Positions 59,436-64,000 of a stretch of 64,000 bases of DNA are shown here, piece by piece. The position numbers and the translations under genes were made by a program. Origin of the DNA: Cloeon dipterum (taxonomy: Eukaryota > Arthropoda > Insecta > Ephemeroptera > Baetidae); NCBI RefSeq assembly GCF_949628265.1, contig NC_088788.1:3596001-3660000 (forward strand), written 5' to 3'. Under the pieces are notes generated by a model, which saw nothing but the letters and a program-made list of their open reading frames with translations, was not told the origin of the DNA and made no database searches. Numbering within the stretch: the first letter of the stretch is position 1; each line of letters starts with the position of its first letter.

Positions 59436-62400
59436 TCAGACGTCGGTGGCCTGGTCGCTGTCCTCGCCGTTGATGACCCATTCGGCGGCGCGGGCCACGT
59501 CCCAGTTGCTCTGCTGCAGCGCCTCGTACGCCACCAGCATCTCCGTCTTGCACTCGCCCAGCAGCACCTGCAGCCGCGCCACCTTGATGGCCCGGTGCAC
59601 GTCCCACTTGGTCACGTCTAACGCCATCACGCACTCTTTCGCTGACACCTGACAGAACAACAACAAAAATAAATCATTCGTAATGGAATAAATATTATCC
59701 TAGCGCAAATTTCATAATTTTCTTATTTATTTTGGGATTTCTTGTTCAAACTCTTGCAAATTTTTGAGCCAATTTAGACTCTTTCCCAATTATCAGAGAA
59801 TTTGATAAGGAAAAATTATTTTTCAGATCTTTCAGTCCTTTGAAATATGTAGTTTGGAATTATTTAGCATTTTATTTTTATATATTTCTACATTTTTAAA
59901 TTTTTTGAATTGATTTTTATTTTGTTGTCATGGAATAGAGGAATCATAGTGAATTTTCCCGCAAAATCCTTTAACACCCATACTGATTAGGTCCTAAGGA
60001 TTATTTACAGTTAAAAAATACTGTAAATTTGAGAAAAAATCGGCCTCAAAGATTGCATTGTTTTAAATGGAGAATTCTCAAAGGAATTTTGCAATCGCGA
60101 TTTTCACTAAATTTCCGCATTTCACCAAAAAAAGACTCAGGCTGTCAGATAGATCTCGATGAGAGGATTCCAAATCACGTGAGAAAACATAGTCTAGCGC
60201 TGGAAATTTCGGAGAAAATTGGCAAAAACAATCTGATTGGCCAACAGAAGAGGGCGTTTTACGCTGTCGCTTCTGGTTGCATTACAGAAGGCGGCCAGCG
60301 CTCAACTTAACTTCGCTAAATTATCATTTTAATTACGTTTTCATAGTCAGAAAATTTTGAAATTTTCGCACATGGTAAATCATGAATCTGTCCTTGAAAA
60401 TCAATAAAAAATTTCTTTGAATTATAAGCAGTCTCTGATAGCCATAATGGTCCGAGTTTGCCTCTGAAAATCAATGAAATTATTAAAATGAAAAAATATT
60501 TTTTCTGAGATTATTCTTGAATAAATAATTAACTTTAAGTTTGGGTATTTTGATTTTCCCCTAAAAAATTTTAAATGTTGCAGAGTGGGGAAAAAACTGG
60601 AAATTATTCAGCTCTTTTAATTTAGGCAGTTTTTAACGCCACTATCAACTGGCGAATTTTAATGAGGCCAAACACAGATCCCTTTAAAAAATCTGCAATT
60701 TATGTAAAAATAAAAATCTTTAAAGACTCCAAAGTACTATTTTTATCTTATTACTATTAAATTTTCATAATTTTTCTCATCCCGGAAGCAGTAGTCAATT
60801 TCCTTTGCTCAAAAAAGAGGGCGTAACCGGTAAAATTCGAAAAATTCGATTTTTGGGCAATCTACATCAGAAGTACATGGAAAAATAGGTCAATTAGGGT
60901 TAACTTTACTTGAAATTTCATTTTTTAAACAAAAAAATCACTATCATTCCACTTTAAATAAAAAAATTAATCCATAAAAATGACTTTTGTTTGAATTCAT
61001 CATTAAATCATCACAAAATAGAAGAAATCATTTTATTTTTAAAATCAACCCTCACCGCATTGCCGAGGACCTTGGTCATGATGCGCACTTCATCCGACTG
61101 TGGTCCGTGCGTGGGTCCCTGGGTGCGGCGGACGTTGGGCACGTCGCAGGCGAAGTCGCGCAGCTCCTCGCAGGACACGTAGTCGCCGTTGCGCAGGAGG
61201 AGGACCTCCTCGTCCTCGTCGTCCTCCAGCTCGTCTTCTGGCTCGGCCAGCGGAGGCGGCGGGGGCGGAGGCGGGTGCGACGGCCGCGCCGGCGAGTTGT
61301 TGTGCTGCTGCGATTCCTCCTCGGGAATGTTGTCCAAGGCGGCCAGCTCGTTGGCGATTTGGTTGTCGAAGCTGTCGTCCAACCTGATGAACCAAAATTT
61401 CATTTTTGGCCCCGTTTTTGATTTATTATTACTAAAAAACTTTAATTTTCAATGTAAGGCACCTCATCAGAGTCCTAAATTGTATTAGAAAACTGTCCTA
61501 TCTAAAAAACAGCTTCTAGATTTTTCTTTTTAATTAAAAATAAATAGCTAGGTTGTAAATTTAAGACTTTTTGAGTTAGCAAATCGACAATTTATGAAGC
61601 AGCAACTGTTTTAGAGGGTTTCTAGTACAAAGCTACTTTTTGCAGATATCAAAAGGCTTTAAATATCGTCGCTACCTTTCCAAGAGTTCTTTCTATTTTA
61701 TTTGTGGTTAAAAAATAAATATTTGGTGTCCATATAATTAAATTTCTTCTGATCTGACAAATAAATATGACAACTTTGCATGCTTCCGCCATCATTGGCA
61801 TCTATCAAGAAATAAACATTTCCTATCTCAAGGAGAATCTAAGACCATCCTACTAACATAAGAAAAATTTTATTTTCAAATTTAATCTACAGTTTATTAT
61901 TTCAACCAATTTTGCTACCATTAATGCACGATCTAAATTCTTTATATAAAAATATTTCCAGGTTCTAAATTAAATTGCATTAAAAAACCTCAACAAACAT
62001 TTGGTTAAAATTGAGATGGTTTCATAAATCAATTTTAATTGTTTTAAATTGCCTGTCGTTAATGATTTCAGGATGAATTTGGGTATTATAGGAATAAATA
62101 AAAAAAATATTGAATAATGTTGAACTTCTTCTCCTTTTGTAGATTAATTTTATTATGTTTCAGAGTTTAGATATTTTTGATATTTTCATTTAAACCGCCG
62201 ACCTGTTGATAAAAATACTAGAAAGGTAGGTCTAAAGTGCATCAAATGCGACTCTTGGTGCCGTTTTTAAGTGTCTCAGTCCTTCCAAATCAAGTGCTTC
62301 TGGCTTTGAAACAATCTTTCACCAAACTTGCACGTGAATATACTGGCTTTTCAAGTGACGATCAAAGATAACCGAAGTGAACCCTCTCCTTAACGCGTTT

Positions 62401-63362
62401 CCTTAGGATAAACACATATTAAACATAAATCAGGACATGCAAAATAAAAGAAAAAAAATATAATTCACTTCGCAACTATTTTGTCTTAAAAAGGTACTAC
62501 ATTTTATTTATTACACTCTAAATCGAAGGCTGTAAAATGATTTCACATTAAAAATTCAGTCGGTGCATATTTTGGTAAAGCTGAATGACTCACATGTTGT
62601 ATTTGACAGCATTTCCTCCGCCGCCGCCGCCGTCCGAGGAGGTATCGCTGAACTGCGAAGGGGATTTGGGCTCTGTCAAGTGACTGCAGTCCACGGCCGG
62701 CAGCTTTCCTTTGAACCCTGAAATTTGAAGGGCTTTTTAAACATTGAATAGAATATGAGGATGCTGCCGAGGTCTCACCAGGTATGACTAAGGGGTGCTT
62801 CCTCTGGTGGCGTGGCTTGTTGGTCAACTGGAGATTCGGGTCTCTCGGTGGAAGGGGAATCGGGTTTGCATTCAAGTCTTCCCGGAACTCGTTCTCCTAG
62901 GAACGTAAAAAGGTTAGTTAAAAAATTGACAAATTGCATTGATTTTGATTTTTTTCTGGAGTTAATGAAAGTGTGAGCGAGAAGCGGAAAAAATCCTACC
63001 GAATGGTGGAGGCTGTCCTCGGAGCCACTCCTGCTTGGGACCGGCGGGGGCGGCATGAGCGGCGCCTCACTGCGGCGGCGGCCCGGCGGCGCCGGCGCCA
63101 GGATGGTGGGCGGCGGCTGGGGGTGGCTGTTGGTGCGGGGGCGGGGGAGGCTGCGGGACGAGTGCGGGGGCCACTCGGAGGAGGCCTGTCGCTCCTGCAG
63201 GTGGCGCTGCTTGTTGCCGCGGACGCGCGGCCGGACGGTCATGCCCGAGCGGAGCATCCGGAGGGGATTGTCGTCGTCCGAGAGGACCGACGGCGCCGAG
63301 CCGGCGCCGCCCGACTCCACCAGCAGGTTGTACGCGGTCTTGGCCTCGTCGGTCAGCGTCTC
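59436..63362 (-). CDS. Ack-like non-receptor tyrosine kinase, C-terminal part (partial)
   Basis: The last five exons on the minus strand: 63362-63000, 62896-62779, 62717-62594, 61383-61056, 59648-59436; 380 residues, with the kinase/SH3/CRIB part beyond the window edge. Ack (activated Cdc42-associated) kinases relay signals from Cdc42 and receptor endocytosis. Evidence: NPIPLPPRDPN then RKHPLVIPG, the Ack/Mig6-type Pro-rich segment; a long Pro-rich SH3-ligand region (PTILAPAPPG, LMPPPPVPSRSG); an acidic stretch EDELEDDEDEEV; and a C-terminal UBA-like pair, KECVMALDVTKWDVHRAIKV and YEALQQSNWDVARAAEWVI. Phases close at every junction; the first listed acceptor (CCAACAG) has a weak pyrimidine tract and is least certain. 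Coding GC is far higher than in neighbours. Confidence 0.8.
59935..60957. mobile_element. ~1 kb relative of the TTAA-family elements
   Basis: The left end AGAGGAATCATAGTGA and right end TCACTATCATTCCACTTTAA are inverted repeats like those of family A. The left part has a family A-like patch (AGATCTCGATGAGAGGATTC, GGAGAAAATTGGCAAAA), and the right ~240 bp match the short derivative at 2078-2370. It lies in an intron of the Ack-like gene. No transposase frame is visible; it is diverged and old. Confidence 0.6.
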
Positions 63363-64000
63363 CTGTTGGTTGTTCAGGGCGGGGGCAGGGAACGGGCCAG
63401 GGAGAGCACACGCAAAATTAAAACACAAAAAATCAAAACGAAAAACGGGTTAGTTAGTCGGTGGAGGTGAGGGTGAAACCAAAGCAAAATGCACACCACA
63501 CTGTCTCACTAAGAACTGGGTTCAGATTCTGGGGTTAGGTGCTGGAATAGAGAAAGGTGAAGATGAGATAGTTTAGGAAGGAATGAAGAGCAGTATACTC
63601 AAATATATACGTATTGTCACCGGTTTGCGCACAATTTGTTTACACCTATGCAACGGATGCAAATTCGCAAGCAATACCAATTCTACATCTACATTCGACG
63701 CTAATCGTTCCATAGCCAAGGCTCTTTCCATTTATAAATAATTTTTTTGATTGAAATTTAATATGTCGAAACAGTTAAACATTAAAATTAGCAGAAAAGT
63801 TACAACATTTATTAGTTTTTTAATTAAATTAAAAATTGTATTTTCCAACTTTGGGCCACTTGCAATTTCTGTATTTCATAATTTTGATTCAATGTCATGA
63901 ACCTGTATCATTTCCACTGATTTAAATATTCAAAATTTATAATTATTTTCAGTCTAAATTGATACAAATATTCATGAGCAGGGCTGCGCATTCAGGTTAA
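63363..64000. other. Intron of the Ack-like gene running off the window
   Basis: Non-coding sequence upstream of the first visible exon, starting GC-rich and becoming AT-rich. No exon with kinase, SH3 or CRIB motifs is seen before the edge. Confidence 0.5.

Noticed and set aside
60987-61488. Long plus-strand ORFs of 95-144 codons
   Set aside because: GC-rich shadows of the Ack-like exon at 61056-61383 on the minus strand.
62973-63470. 165- and 132-codon plus-strand ORFs rich in Arg/Gly/Ala
   Set aside because: Antisense to the Pro-rich Ack-like exon 63000-63362; low-complexity composition mirrors the coding strand.

Overview
The window is nuclear DNA from an arthropod, almost certainly an insect. 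It is AT-rich and gene-dense, with short GT-AG introns, small exons, arthropod-type TATA/TCAGT promoters, a plus-C odorant-binding-protein-like gene, and orthologues of TIPRL, RMI1, peroxiredoxin-6, IMPDH, SIRT1, RpS24 and an Ack-family kinase. The order cannot be fixed from sequence alone. A compact-genome, non-model lineage such as a mayfly would fit, but that is a guess. Coding models were spliced by hand: every junction given keeps the reading frame unless stated. No retrovirus, LTR element, Polinton, CRISPR array or tRNA gene was recognised.

Left half (1-30.5 kb), housekeeping plus sensory genes. TIPRL (+) converges on RMI1 (-). Peroxiredoxin-6 (-), IMPDH (-), an unrecognised 65-codon ORF (-) and SIRT1 (-) follow. 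SIRT1 and RpS24 (+) are head to head and share a promoter of about 0.57 kb. Next come two secreted, odorant-binding-protein-like genes on the minus strand: a methionine-rich one, and a plus-C-type one.

Right half (30.5-64 kb), lineage-specific secreted and membrane proteins in a repeat-rich setting. A Tyr/Asn-rich secreted protein with a dibasic site (-) is followed by a tandem pair of Asn/Gln-rich secreted proteins (+). Four paralogous four-helix MARVEL-type membrane proteins (-) all share one intron position, and one of them is frameshifted. Between the third and fourth lie four short secreted peptide genes (+), arranged as a duplicated pair-unit. Two of these carry a secapin-like CPDG...GRC motif. 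The window ends inside the 3' half of an Ack-like tyrosine kinase (-), whose kinase domain lies beyond 64 kb.

Several non-autonomous DNA-transposon families are scattered through introns and spacers: a TTAA-flanked family (five ~0.23-0.43 kb copies plus a ~1 kb relative and a 0.29 kb derivative), fold-back elements of ~425 bp (three copies) and ~365 bp (two copies), an element with GCGACGCGCAGA-type ends (two to three copies), and hAT-like CAGGGTTGC elements (three copies, one with a perfect 8-bp target duplication).
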